NCBI GenBank assembly: GCA_001464425.1
Contig: LNEK01000035.1
Span: forward strand, 62,001-126,000
Direction: 5' to 3'
DNA length: 64,000 bases
Origin: Alphaproteobacteria bacterium Ga0077535
Lineage (GTDB): Bacteria > Pseudomonadota > Alphaproteobacteria > Caulobacterales > Aquidulcibacteraceae
Of this stretch, positions 45,494 to 54,000 are shown in pieces. A model generated the notes under the pieces. The model did no database searches, was not told where the DNA came from, and was given only the letters and a program-made list of their open reading frames with translations. Made by a program: the position numbers and the translations under genes. Position 1 is the stretch's first letter; each line of letters opens with the position of its first letter.

Positions 45494-46123
45494 CTAGCCA
45501 ATCTTCGTAAGACGCAAATAGGGCCTTACTGTTTCCCAGCCTTGAGGAAAGAGGCCCTTGGCCTCGGCGTCCGGGATGGACGGCGGGATGATCACGTTGT
45601 CGCCAGGGTTCCAATCGGCCGGCGTGGCGATCCGGTTCGCGTCAGCAAACTGCAGCGCGTCAATCGCGCGTAGTATCTCATCGAAATTGCGACCGACATT
45701 CATCGGATAGGTCATCGTAAGGCGTATCTTCTTCTTCGGATCGATTATGAACACTGAGCGCACCGCCTCGGTCGAACTCTGTTCAGGATGGATCATGTCA
45801 TAGGCTTTGGCGATTTTCAGATCGGGGTCGGCGATGATCGGAAATTGCAAGTCTGTGTGCTGGGTCTCATTGACGTCCGATATCCACTTCAGATGTTCCT
45901 CGACGCTGTCCGTCGACAGGCCGAGCGGCTTCACATTTCGCGTTTCGAATTGTGCCGCGAGCTGCGCGGTGCGGCCCATCTCGGTGGTGCACACAGGCGT
46001 GAAATCGGCCGGGTGACTGAAGAAGAAGACCCAGCTCTCGCCGGCCCACGCATGCAGACTGATCTCGCCCTTGGTGGTGGCGACCGTAAAATCCGGCGCT
46101 ACGTCGCCTATATGAAGTGACAC
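45494..46123 (-). CDS. 1-Cys peroxiredoxin (Prx6 type)
   Basis: A 209-residue thiol peroxidase. It starts at GTG 46123 as VSLHIGDVAPDFTVATTKG, the usual Prx6 opening. The peroxidatic Cys is in SHPADFTPVCTTEMGR near residue 46, and the C-terminal domain has TPADWNPGDNVIIPP. A longer form from 46222 is possible but would read through an inverted repeat. It reduces peroxides in the cytoplasm. Followed closely by a DUF302 gene. Confidence 0.9.
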   Translation of the reverse strand: MSLHIGDVAPDFTVATTKGEISLHAWAGESWVFFFSHPADFTPVCTTEMGRTAQLAAQFETRNVKPLGLSTDSVEEHLKWISDVNETQHTDLQFPIIADPDLKIAKAYDMIHPEQSSTEAVRSVFIIDPKKKIRLTMTYPMNVGRNFDEILRAIDALQFADANRIATPADWNPGDNVIIPPSIPDAEAKGLFPQGWETVRPYLRLTKIG

Positions 46124-46129
46124 TGCGAA

Positions 46130-46171
46130 GTCCGTTCTTTCAACCGGCCCCAAGTGCGGCCAAGAACGGAC
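46130..46171. promoter_or_regulatory. Inverted repeat upstream of the peroxiredoxin gene
   Basis: GTCCGTTCTT (46130-46139) and AAGAACGGAC (46162-46171) are exact inverted copies with a 22-base spacer, ending seven bases before the peroxiredoxin start. It may be an operator or a leader hairpin for the peroxiredoxin-DUF302 pair. Confidence 0.5.
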
Positions 46172-46328
46172 CTTCTTGCATGCGCGACCATTTGCATCTG
46201 TCCCCGATCGCACAGTCGCCACACCACACGCTGTTCACGGCGACGTGCCCACGGTCACATCGCGCGGGCCAATGCGCGCCTACCTTCTCTTCATCGAACA
46301 CCGGGACGAGTTCGGGGAGACGAAGCAG

Positions 46329-46436
46329 ATGACCACCGCATTCAAAATCAAGTTTGCAAGCCTGGCTCTGGCCGCCGCCTTTTTCCTTCCTGCGGCGATG
46401 GCCACTTTGAACCAGGCTGCTCTGATCGTCGCGTAA
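46329..46436 (+). CDS. Small 35-residue hydrophobic peptide
   Basis: A short gene with a good ribosome site (GGGGAGACG). It encodes a basic start (MTTAFKIKF), a hydrophobic stretch (ASLALAAAFFLPAAMA) and the tail TLNQAALIVA. It could be a tiny exported or membrane peptide. A strong hairpin terminator follows 26 bases later, which supports a real, separate transcript. No family is known to me. Confidence 0.55.
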   Translation: MTTAFKIKFASLALAAAFFLPAAMATLNQAALIVA

Positions 46437-46462
46437 GAGCCCTACGCTACGATCGACAAAGC

Positions 46463-46501
46463 AAGGACGCGGAGACGAACCCCTCCGCGTCCTTCGCTTT
46501 T
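46463..46501 (+). terminator. Intrinsic terminator after the 35-residue peptide
   Basis: AAGGACGCGGAG (46463-46474) pairs perfectly with CTCCGCGTCCTT (46483-46494) across an eight-base loop, followed by CGCTTTT. Confidence 0.75.
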
Positions 46502-46536
46502 GGGAACCAGGCGCGGGATTTGGCCGTTCGCCGCCT

Positions 46537-47595
46537 ATGCCTCAGACGACGGTTCCGGATAAAGCGACCTTCACTGGCCGCGTTGTCGTTGTCGCGTTCG
46601 CGGTGATCTTGGTGCTGCTGGCGGTCTCGCTCCGGCACGTTTTGCTGCTGGTGTTCGGGGCGGTTCTGATCGCGGTGGGCTTGCGTGGTCTTGCTGGCAT
46701 TCTCCAGCGGCTTGCACGCCTCTCCAAAGGCGCCTCGCTCGCTGCAGCGTGCCTCATCGTGGTGTTGGTCCTTGGCGGCATTGTCTGGCTGCTCGGCGCC
46801 CAGATCGCAGCGCAGGTCTCGCAATTGACCGAAACGCTGCCGGCGGCATGGAGTGATTTTCGCGAACGCATCAGTCAAAACGAGTTTGCCTCCACTGTCG
46901 TCGATGAATTGCAAAGCGCCTTCACCGGCACGAACGGCAGTCAGATCGGCGCCTACGCCAGCCGCATCGGCGCTTTCACAATGAGCGCCGCCGGCGCCAC
47001 GCTCGAATTTTTCCTCGTCATCGTCGGTGCAATTTTCTTCGCAGTGAGTCCAAATTCCTACGTAGACGGCGCACTGATGCTTGCCCCCAAAGAGCAGCGC
47101 GAAGATATTCGCAAGGCGCTCGGCGCCTCTGCGAACGCGTTACGCCGCTGGCTGCTTGGCACTCTGTTCTCAGTTGCGTTCCTTGCCGTCACCGTGAGCA
47201 TCGGCCTGTGGGCGCTAGACGTGCCGGCGTTTCTGGCGCTCGGCCTGCTCTGCGGCTTGGCGCAATTCGTGCCGCTGATTGGCCCGATCCTCGCTGCCGC
47301 GCCTGCAGTATTGCTCGCGCTCACAGTTGGCCCGGAGACGGCAATCTGGGTCGTTCTGCTCTACTTCATCACGTCGCAAATCGAAGCGAATCTGCTGATG
47401 CCGATGATCCAGCAGAAGGCGGTCTCGATGCCGCCGGCGCTTCTGCTTTTCGGCGTCATCGCCGGTGCGTTGTTGCTCGGTCCCCTCGGCGCGCTGTTCG
47501 CGACGCCGCTGATCGTCGTCATCTCGGTGTTCGTTGTGATCTTCTACGTGCGCGGCGTGCTCGGGGATGACGAAGCCAAAATCCCAGGCGCCTAG
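46537..47595 (+). CDS. AI-2E family transporter (YdiK/PerM type)
   Basis: A 352-residue membrane protein with about eight helices. The paired N-terminal helices, a soluble loop (AQVSQLTETLPAAWSDFRERI near 95), GLLCGLAQFVPLIGPILAAAPA near 235 and a late EANLLMPMIQQKAVSMPPALLLF are typical of the AI-2E/PerM superfamily. Substrates are uncertain; members range from autoinducer export to sodium-proton antiport. It overlaps the convergent methyltransferase gene by four bases. Confidence 0.9.
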   Translation: MPQTTVPDKATFTGRVVVVAFAVILVLLAVSLRHVLLLVFGAVLIAVGLRGLAGILQRLARLSKGASLAAACLIVVLVLGGIVWLLGAQIAAQVSQLTETLPAAWSDFRERISQNEFASTVVDELQSAFTGTNGSQIGAYASRIGAFTMSAAGATLEFFLVIVGAIFFAVSPNSYVDGALMLAPKEQREDIRKALGASANALRRWLLGTLFSVAFLAVTVSIGLWALDVPAFLALGLLCGLAQFVPLIGPILAAAPAVLLALTVGPETAIWVVLLYFITSQIEANLLMPMIQQKAVSMPPALLLFGVIAGALLLGPLGALFATPLIVVISVFVVIFYVRGVLGDDEAKIPGA

Positions 47596-48086
47596 CCGCG
47601 CCAAGGCGAAAAACGCGGCAGCCAGCGGCCGACGTTTTCGGTGTAGGCGGCGTACGCTTCAGGAAAGCTCAGTTTCAGCTTCGGCTCTTCGTAGCCAAGC
47701 ACGAAGAAATGCACGGTGAGCGTGATGGCGACGCCATAAGCCAGCATCGCTGCGTTCGCGAACAGCAGCATCTGACCGAAGATCGCCAGCAGCACCGCGA
47801 GATACATCGGATTGCGCACGTAGCGATACGGCCCGCTGACAACCAATTCTTTCGTCGGCGCGAACGGCGCAGGCGTGCCGCTCCCCTTCAACGCAAACCG
47901 CACGAAGCAATCGACCAGAATTATGAGCCCTGCGATAATCATCAGCCCGCCGATAATCGTCAGCGTCAGCGAAGCGTCGCCGCCCGGCTGCCACTTGGTG
48001 ATGAGCCACGGGATCACGCCAGCGACAACGCCGGGCGCGATAACGAAGAACGCGGCTGAGCCTACGAGTGCGTCACGCTTGGTCAT
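47592..48086 (-). CDS. Isoprenylcysteine methyltransferase-like membrane protein
   Basis: A 164-residue protein with four or five helices and the C-terminal methyltransferase signature VVSGPYRYVRNPMYLAVLLA, then a YEEPKLKLSFPEAYAAYTENVGRWLP ending. This is the ICMT/PEMT-like fold, which methylates small or lipid substrates with SAM. ATG 48086 overlaps the GFA gene's stop by four bases, so the two are coupled. Confidence 0.88.
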   Translation of the reverse strand: MTKRDALVGSAAFFVIAPGVVAGVIPWLITKWQPGGDASLTLTIIGGLMIIAGLIILVDCFVRFALKGSGTPAPFAPTKELVVSGPYRYVRNPMYLAVLLAIFGQMLLFANAAMLAYGVAITLTVHFFVLGYEEPKLKLSFPEAYAAYTENVGRWLPRFSPWRG

Positions 48087-48553
48087 CCGCGGCTCGCGGC
48101 TTCGCGGCGCGCCATGCTCTCGGCCGGCCATTCTTGTTTCATGTCGTAGAACACCTCAAACGCACGCGCGCCGTCCGGCAGCTTCACCCACGGGACTTTA
48201 CTACGGGTGAAGATATGAACGTCCGGCTCGATCGCATGCGGCTGATCCAAAGTCGAAACGCGCACAAAGCGCAAATAGGGCCGACGCCCATAATCGCTCC
48301 ACAGCGCGACTTGGCATGTCTCGCAACGATAGGCGTCGTGCCCTCGCCCACTCGGGCTCGGCATTTCAACGCGCTTGGGCTCGCCCGCCAGCATCTCGAT
48401 GCGCGACGTTTCCATCAGCGCGTTGATCGCAAAGGCGCCGCCGCTTTGTTTCTGGCAATCGAGGCAGTGGCAGCAATGCGTGAACATCGGCCGCGACGTG
48501 AGCTTAAAACGCACCGCCCCGCACGAGCAGCCGCCTTCGAAGGATTCGCTCAT
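48083..48553 (-). CDS. GFA-family (formaldehyde-activating-like) zinc protein
   Basis: A 156-residue protein with the GFA zinc motifs: GGCSCGAVRF near the start, HCCHCLDCQKQSGGAF near 36 and YRCETCQVALW near 85. Few GFA proteins really activate formaldehyde, so the reaction is unknown. ATG 48553 matches the usual family start. Its stop overlaps the ICMT-like gene. Confidence 0.9.
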   Translation of the reverse strand: MSESFEGGCSCGAVRFKLTSRPMFTHCCHCLDCQKQSGGAFAINALMETSRIEMLAGEPKRVEMPSPSGRGHDAYRCETCQVALWSDYGRRPYLRFVRVSTLDQPHAIEPDVHIFTRSKVPWVKLPDGARAFEVFYDMKQEWPAESMARREAASRG

Positions 48554-48554
48554 T

Positions 48555-48740
48555 TCAGTTCCGCCTCTCAAGCGCGTCTGCAATCCGCTCCAACGCGCGG
48601 ACTTGTCGCTCACTCATTTCAAGCTGGCGGGCCTGCGCGCTTCCTGGACGCGTTGCATGGCGAATAAAAAATGCCCATGCCCCGACAAGGAGCAGCATCG
48701 GCAGAACACCAAGAAGAATGTTGCTGAAACCCTCGCTCAC
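48555..48740 (-). CDS. Small single-pass membrane protein
   Basis: A 61-residue protein with one membrane helix (ILLGVLPMLLLVGAWAFFI) and a charged helical tail (MSERQVRALERIADALERR) that could form a coiled coil. It overlaps the mutY stop by four bases (ATGA), so it is translated after mutY. The N-terminal helix recalls the FtsH N-terminus, but the AAA part is absent. Function unknown. Confidence 0.65.
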   Translation of the reverse strand: MSEGFSNILLGVLPMLLLVGAWAFFIRHATRPGSAQARQLEMSERQVRALERIADALERRN

Positions 48741-49804
48741 GTTGCTCTCCCCGCTTGCGCCGCCTTCTTAAACACAGTCGGCAGCGCGCTGGCGTCGCCC
48801 CACCAGCCTTCATTCGGCCGCGCGTCCGTCGAGGCGTATACATCCAAGCTCAGCGCAAAGTGCGTGAAAACGTGTTCGACAGAGCCGATCTTCTTCCACT
48901 CCCCAGCGCCCGGCGCTTCGGCCAAGGCCTCTGCGCGAGTCCATTTCCTGGCCCGCCAATCCGTCGTCGGCAGCGCGGCCATACCGCCGAGCAAGCCCTT
49001 ATCAGGCCGGCGCACGAGCCACAGCGCACCATCGCGCTCAATACGAAAGGCGACGCCATGACGGCGCGGCCGCTCAGCTTTAGCGGTCCGACGCGGATAG
49101 GTCTCCGGCGCGCCGGTCGCATAGGCCGCGCAGGCTTTGATCCATGGGCATACGCTGCACTTCGGCGATTTCGGCGTGCAAATGGTGGCGCCGAGATCCA
49201 TCAAAGCTTGCGCCCAATCGCCAGGGCGCTCTGCGGTGACGAGTTTGCCTGCCAGGTCACGGAGCTCAACCTTTGCATCGGGCAAAGGCGTCTCAACCGC
49301 ATAGAGGCGCGCCATCACCCGCTCGACGTTGCCGTCGACGACATTCGCCGGCTGATCCAGCGCGATCGCGGCAATGGCTGCAGCTGTGTAAGGGCCGACG
49401 CCAGGCAAAGCGCGCCAGCCGACCTCGTCTGCGGGAAGTCCCTGCTCGGCCAAAACTTGCGCCGCCGCATGAAGATTTCTCGCCCGGGAATAATAGCCAA
49501 GCCCGGCCCAGGCTCCGAGCAACTCCTCCCGAGGCGTCGCCGCCAAGGCCTTCACATCCGGCCAACGGGCCAAGAATCGCTCGAAATACGGGGCCACCGC
49601 CGCAACCGTGGTTTGCTGCAGCATGATTTCTGAAAGCCAGACACGGTATGGGTCTGCCGCCGCGCCGCGCACCCGCCAGGGCATGGTCCGGCCATTGGCA
49701 TCGTACCACTTAAGCAATGATTTCCGCAGGTTATCCCGCAGGTTATCCCGAGTCGTGGATAACTTATCCACAGCGGGACGTGGGGTTCGGGCAAGCGCGG
49801 GCAT
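48737..49804 (-). CDS. mutY: A/G-specific adenine glycosylase
   Basis: A 355-residue repair enzyme removing A mispaired with 8-oxoguanine. The catalytic Glu is in LSEIMLQQTTVAAV, the helix-hairpin-helix in ALPGVGPYTAAAI and the catalytic Asp in VVDGNVERVMARL. The 4Fe-4S ligands are in CTPKSPKCSVCPWIKAC. The C-terminal NUDIX-like 8-oxoG domain has GLLGGMAALP. The N-terminus contains a duplicated NLRD unit caused by a 12-base tandem repeat that overlaps DnaA-box-like sequences. Divergent from dciA by 49 bases. Confidence 0.96.
   Translation of the reverse strand: MPALARTPRPAVDKLSTTRDNLRDNLRKSLLKWYDANGRTMPWRVRGAAADPYRVWLSEIMLQQTTVAAVAPYFERFLARWPDVKALAATPREELLGAWAGLGYYSRARNLHAAAQVLAEQGLPADEVGWRALPGVGPYTAAAIAAIALDQPANVVDGNVERVMARLYAVETPLPDAKVELRDLAGKLVTAERPGDWAQALMDLGATICTPKSPKCSVCPWIKACAAYATGAPETYPRRTAKAERPRRHGVAFRIERDGALWLVRRPDKGLLGGMAALPTTDWRARKWTRAEALAEAPGAGEWKKIGSVEHVFTHFALSLDVYASTDARPNEGWWGDASALPTVFKKAAQAGRAT
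49731..49772. promoter_or_regulatory. Cluster of DnaA-box-like sequences at the mutY/dciA divergence
   Basis: One exact DnaA box, TTATCCACA, lies at 49764-49772. CGTGGATAA (reverse of TTATCCACG, one mismatch) is at 49754-49762, and two weaker repeats, TTATCCCGC (49731) and TTATCCCGA (49743), are nearby. They lie inside the mutY 5' coding region and 80-120 bases upstream of the dciA start. Confidence 0.5.
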
Positions 49805-49853
49805 CGAGCGTCTTTACCCTTTCTTGATGACTTTCCGATTCGATCAAGGGTCC

Positions 49854-50390
49854 ATGTCCCTCCGTGACCGCTTCCGCCCGGCTGAGCCCGTGGCCGCCGA
49901 CCCACGAGCGGAAACGCGCGCGGCGCAGGCTTTGGCGGCCAAACGCGGCCGCTCCGTCATGTCCGGCCCGCCTGCCGCCGGCAAGGCAGTCACTGCGGTC
50001 CTGAAGCCCCTGCTCAAAGAATCCGGCCTTGGCCTCAACGAATTGAAGCGCCGCTGGACCGAAGTGGCTGGTGAGAGTTTTTCCCGGGTCGAGCCCGTCA
50101 AACTGGCGGTTGGCGTGCTCACCCTCCGAGTTCCCGGCGCCCTCGCTCCCTTTATCGAAATGCAGACCCCTCTCCTTATAGAGCGGCTCAAGGTGGCTGG
50201 GGCGAAGATCAAGTCGATCCGGATCGAACAACGGACAGCCACTGCGCCCAAAAAGCCCAATATTCGGCCGCTACAGCGGGCGCTTACCTCGGTCGAGGAG
50301 GCCGCACTGGCGCAAGCGCTTGACCCGGTGGGCGACCCTAGCCTGAAATCGGCGCTGATGCGGCTTGGGCGCGCGGTCAAGCAGGGGTGA
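49854..50390 (+). CDS. dciA: DUF721 protein, DciA helicase operator
   Basis: A 178-residue protein with the DUF721 domain at about 55-120: LNELKRRWTEVAGESFSRVEPVKLAVGVLTLRV, then QTPLLIERL. DciA proteins load or operate the replicative helicase DnaB in bacteria that lack DnaC. ATG 49854 has CAAGGG just upstream; 49827 is an in-frame alternative. The neighbourhood ccrM, mutY, dciA, dsbA-like and smc is devoted to chromosome maintenance. Confidence 0.85.
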   Translation: MSLRDRFRPAEPVAADPRAETRAAQALAAKRGRSVMSGPPAAGKAVTAVLKPLLKESGLGLNELKRRWTEVAGESFSRVEPVKLAVGVLTLRVPGALAPFIEMQTPLLIERLKVAGAKIKSIRIEQRTATAPKKPNIRPLQRALTSVEEAALAQALDPVGDPSLKSALMRLGRAVKQG

Positions 50391-50445
50391 GTTTCCCTTA
50401 CGGGGAAAAAACTCTATGCCTCCCGGCCGTATCTGGAGGTTCTGC

Positions 50446-51081
50446 ATGATTGGCCGTCGCACATTTTTGTTGAGCGCAAGCGCGCTGGTTCTCGTCGGCT
50501 GCAATGGCGCTGGCGGCGGCGGTGCGGTGGGCGCGGACGAAATGGCGCTGGGCGACGCCAACGCACCGGTTACGCTGATCGAGTACGCCTCCACCACCTG
50601 CTCGCACTGCGCAGCTTTCCACGCCGAAGTGTATGAAGAGCTGAAAACCAATTACATCGACACCGGCCGTGTGCGGTACGTGTTCCGCGAATACCCGACG
50701 GCCCCGGCGCCGATCGCCGTCGCCGGCTTCCAACTCGCCCGCTGCGGCGGCGCTTCGTCCGAGCAGTATTTCACCCGCATCGGCGAACTCTTCCGGCAGC
50801 AAACGGCGATCTTCGCCACCGGCACGATGGAAGGCGTTCGCGGCAAATTCCTTGAGATCGGCGGCGCCGCCGGCCTCTCGGAAGAGCAGATCATGCAATG
50901 CATCACCGACGAGGAAGGCGCCGACCGCATCCGGCGCGTCGTTGAAGAAGGCAACCGCCAGTTCAACATCACCGGCACGCCGACCTTTATCATCAATGGC
51001 GAGAAGGTGACCGACCCGAGCGTAGTGACTTACGCTGGCCTCTCGCGCCTGCTCGACGCCGCTGGCGCCGCCACGAATTAA
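50446..51081 (+). CDS. DsbA-family thioredoxin-fold lipoprotein
   Basis: A 211-residue protein with a twin-arginine-like lipoprotein signal (MIGRRTFLLSASALVLVGC), then a DsbA-type domain: APVTLIEYASTTCSHCAAFH with the CxxC active site CSHC near residue 50, and ITGTPTFIINGEKV with the cis-Pro near 180. It probably oxidises or isomerises disulphides in the periplasm. CTGGAGG lies upstream of ATG 50446. Between dciA and smc, a position that I recall from other Alphaproteobacteria. Confidence 0.92.
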   Translation: MIGRRTFLLSASALVLVGCNGAGGGGAVGADEMALGDANAPVTLIEYASTTCSHCAAFHAEVYEELKTNYIDTGRVRYVFREYPTAPAPIAVAGFQLARCGGASSEQYFTRIGELFRQQTAIFATGTMEGVRGKFLEIGGAAGLSEEQIMQCITDEEGADRIRRVVEEGNRQFNITGTPTFIINGEKVTDPSVVTYAGLSRLLDAAGAATN

Positions 51082-51099
51082 GAAGGGCGCGCAGCTGCC

Positions 51100-54000
51100 G
51101 TGAACATCACCGAGCTGCGCCTCCTCGGCTTCAAGAGCTTTGTCGATCCCGCCAAAGCGCCGATCGAAAACGGGCTGACTGGCGTTGTCGGCCCGAACGG
51201 CTGCGGCAAGTCCAACTTGCTCGAAGCCGTGCGCTGGGTGATGGGCGCGACCAGCGCAAAATCCATGCGCGCCTCCGACATGGAGGACGTGATCTTCGCG
51301 GGAAGCGCTGGACGCCCTGCCCGCGAGTTCGCGGAGGTCACGGTTGTGCTGACACAAGCGCGCGGGCGCGCGCCCGCGCCATTTCAGGGTGAAGACACGC
51401 TCGAAGTCACACGCCGCATTCGGCGTGGCTTGGGTTCGCTCTATCGCATCAACGGCAAGGAAGTGCGCGCTAAAGACGTGCAGCTTTTGTTTGCCGACGC
51501 TGCGACGGGCGCGAACTCTCCTGCGCTCGTGCGGCAAGGTCAGATCAGCGAACTCATCGCAGCCAAGCCGCAAAACCGCCGGCGCATTCTGGAAGACGCG
51601 GCTGGCATTGCGGGGCTGCACGCGCGGCGTCACGAAGCCGATTTGAAGCTTAAAGCGGCGGAGACAAACCTCACGCGGCTCGATGAAGTGCTGGCCGAGA
51701 TCGAAGGCCAAGCGGCGAGCTTGAAGAAGCAAGCCCGGCAAGCGGAGCGGTATCGGGGCTTGGCGCAAACCTTGCGCGAAACCGAAGCGTTGTTGCTGCA
51801 TCGGCGTTGGACTGAAGCGCGCCAGCGTGAGGCGGATGCTCATGGCCTCCTCCGCGACGCCGAGCGCGTGGTTGCGCAGGCGGCGGCGGATTCGAGCGCT
51901 GCCGAGCGTAGCGCGAACGAGGCGCGCGAAGCGCTGGGGCCTCTGCGCGAAGAAGAGATGGTAGCTGCGGCAGTGCTGCGCCGGCTTGAAGGCGTACGCG
52001 TTGGGCTTGAGCGCGATGTCGCGGAAGCGGACGCGGTGATTGCACGCTGCGATGAAGATGCACGGCGCGCGCAAGATGAGAGCCAGCGGCTGGCGGCGCT
52101 TAAGGGCGATGCGGAAGCAGCGCTGACGCGTTTGACTGCGGAATTGTCCGAACTGGGCTCTGGCGATGAGAAACATGCGGCCGCTGCGCTGAAAGCTGCG
52201 GAAACGGCACGAGATGCAGCGTCGGCAAAGCGTGCTGAGGCTGAAGCGAAGCTGGAGAAGCTGGCGGCCGATGCCGCTGCTAGCAAGGCGCGCGCGCAAG
52301 CGCTGAGCGATGCCGCAGCAACGGCGCGAGCACATTTGGCGCGATTGGCGGAGCGCCAGCGTGGGCTGGAGGCGCAGATCAAAGCGCTGCCGGCCAGCGC
52401 CGAACTCGAACAGCGCGCAAAGGCCGCAAAGGCGGCGACGGCCAAAGCGGCGGACGAAACCGCAAAACATCGCGCCGCACTGGGTGAAGCCGAGGCGGCG
52501 CTGCTGAAGGCGGAAGCTGCCGATGAAAATACGTGGGGACCATATCGCGCGGCGGAGACGGCTTTCAACGCGCTGCAAGCCGAGATGCGCGGGCTCGAGA
52601 AGCTGACACCGCCGGAAGCAGGCAAATTTCCGCCGGTGCTGAATGCTCTGGAAGTGGAGCGCGGCTATGAGCGCGCGCTCGCGGCGGCGCTGGGTGAAGA
52701 TATCGAGGCCTCGGTCAATGTCGATGCGCCGTTGCGCTGGGCTGGCGCAGAGGCGCCTTTCGCTACATTGCCGTCTGGCGCGGAAGCGCTGGCGAAATTC
52801 GTGAAGGCGCCAGAGGCCTTGGCGGCGCGCCTCGCGCTTGTCGGCGTCGTCGATGCGAAGGATGGCGCCAAGCTCGCCAAGCAATTGGCGCCGGGCGCGC
52901 GCTTGGTTTCGCGCGAAGGCGATCTGTGGCGCTGGGACGGCTTTGTTCGCCGCGCTGACGCGCCGCAACCCGCGGCGGCGCGGCTTGAACATAAGAATCG
53001 CTTGGCGGCGGCGCGCGCTGAACTGAAGAGCGCTGAGACGAAACTGGCGGAAGCGAAGGCCGTATCGGAGAAAGCGAAGGCCGAGCGCCAAAGCATTGAG
53101 ACGAAGCTGCGCGCGATGCGCGGCGATACGCAAAAATTCTTGGCCGCAGAAGCCCAAGCGGTGCGCGAAGCTGAGCGGATCGAGGCGGAACTCGCTCGGC
53201 TCGCCGAGCGCAGCGCCGATCTGGATGCGCAAACACAGGCGCTGGCTGCTGAAGTCAAAGAAGCCGAAGCGGCGGCAAGCATCGCTGCCGGCGCGATCGG
53301 CGACGCGCCTGCGCAAAGCGATGATGAGACCGTGCGAACGGCTCGGGCGGACGTCGATTTCGCGCGCGCCTCTGCGGCGGATGCGGCGGCGAGCGCCGCC
53401 GCTTTGGTGCGCGATAAGGCGCAGCGCGATGCGCGGCGCGGCGTGGTGGCGGCTGAAACCAAGCAATGGCAGGCGCGGATCGGCGATGCGGAAAAGCGCT
53501 TGGCGGCGCTGAGCGCCGAACTTGGCGCGATCGAAAAGCGGCGGGAAGCGGCGAAAGCTGCGCCCGTCGAGGCCCGCGCGAAGCTCGAAGCGCTGATGGA
53601 CGAAGCTGGCGCAGCGGAGCAACGCCGCCAGGGCGCAAGCGATAAAGTCGCGCAAGCGGAAACGGCGGCGCGCCAGGCGAACGATGCGGCGCGCGCAGCC
53701 GAGCAAGCGCACGCAGCGGCGCGCGAAAAGCGGGCGAGCGCCGAAGCATACGCGGAATCGGCGCGAGCCCGCGTAGTCGACGTGACGACGCTTTCGCATG
53801 AGCAGGCGAGCGTGCCGCCGGAGCAATTGGCCGGCCTCGCGGGCGCATTGCTCAATGGGCCCTTGGGTGAAGCGCCGATTGGCGAAGTTGAGCGCCGGTT
53901 GGAGCGGCTGAAGGCGGAGCGTGAGGCGGCCGGGCCGGTGAATCTGCGGGCGCAGGAAGAATTGGCGGAAGCGCAGGAGCGGATCGATACGCTGACGCGC

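Noticed and set aside
49731-49772. A replication origin at the DnaA-box-like cluster
   Set aside because: It lies in coding sequence, has no AT-rich unwinding region and no dnaA, parA or hemE neighbours.
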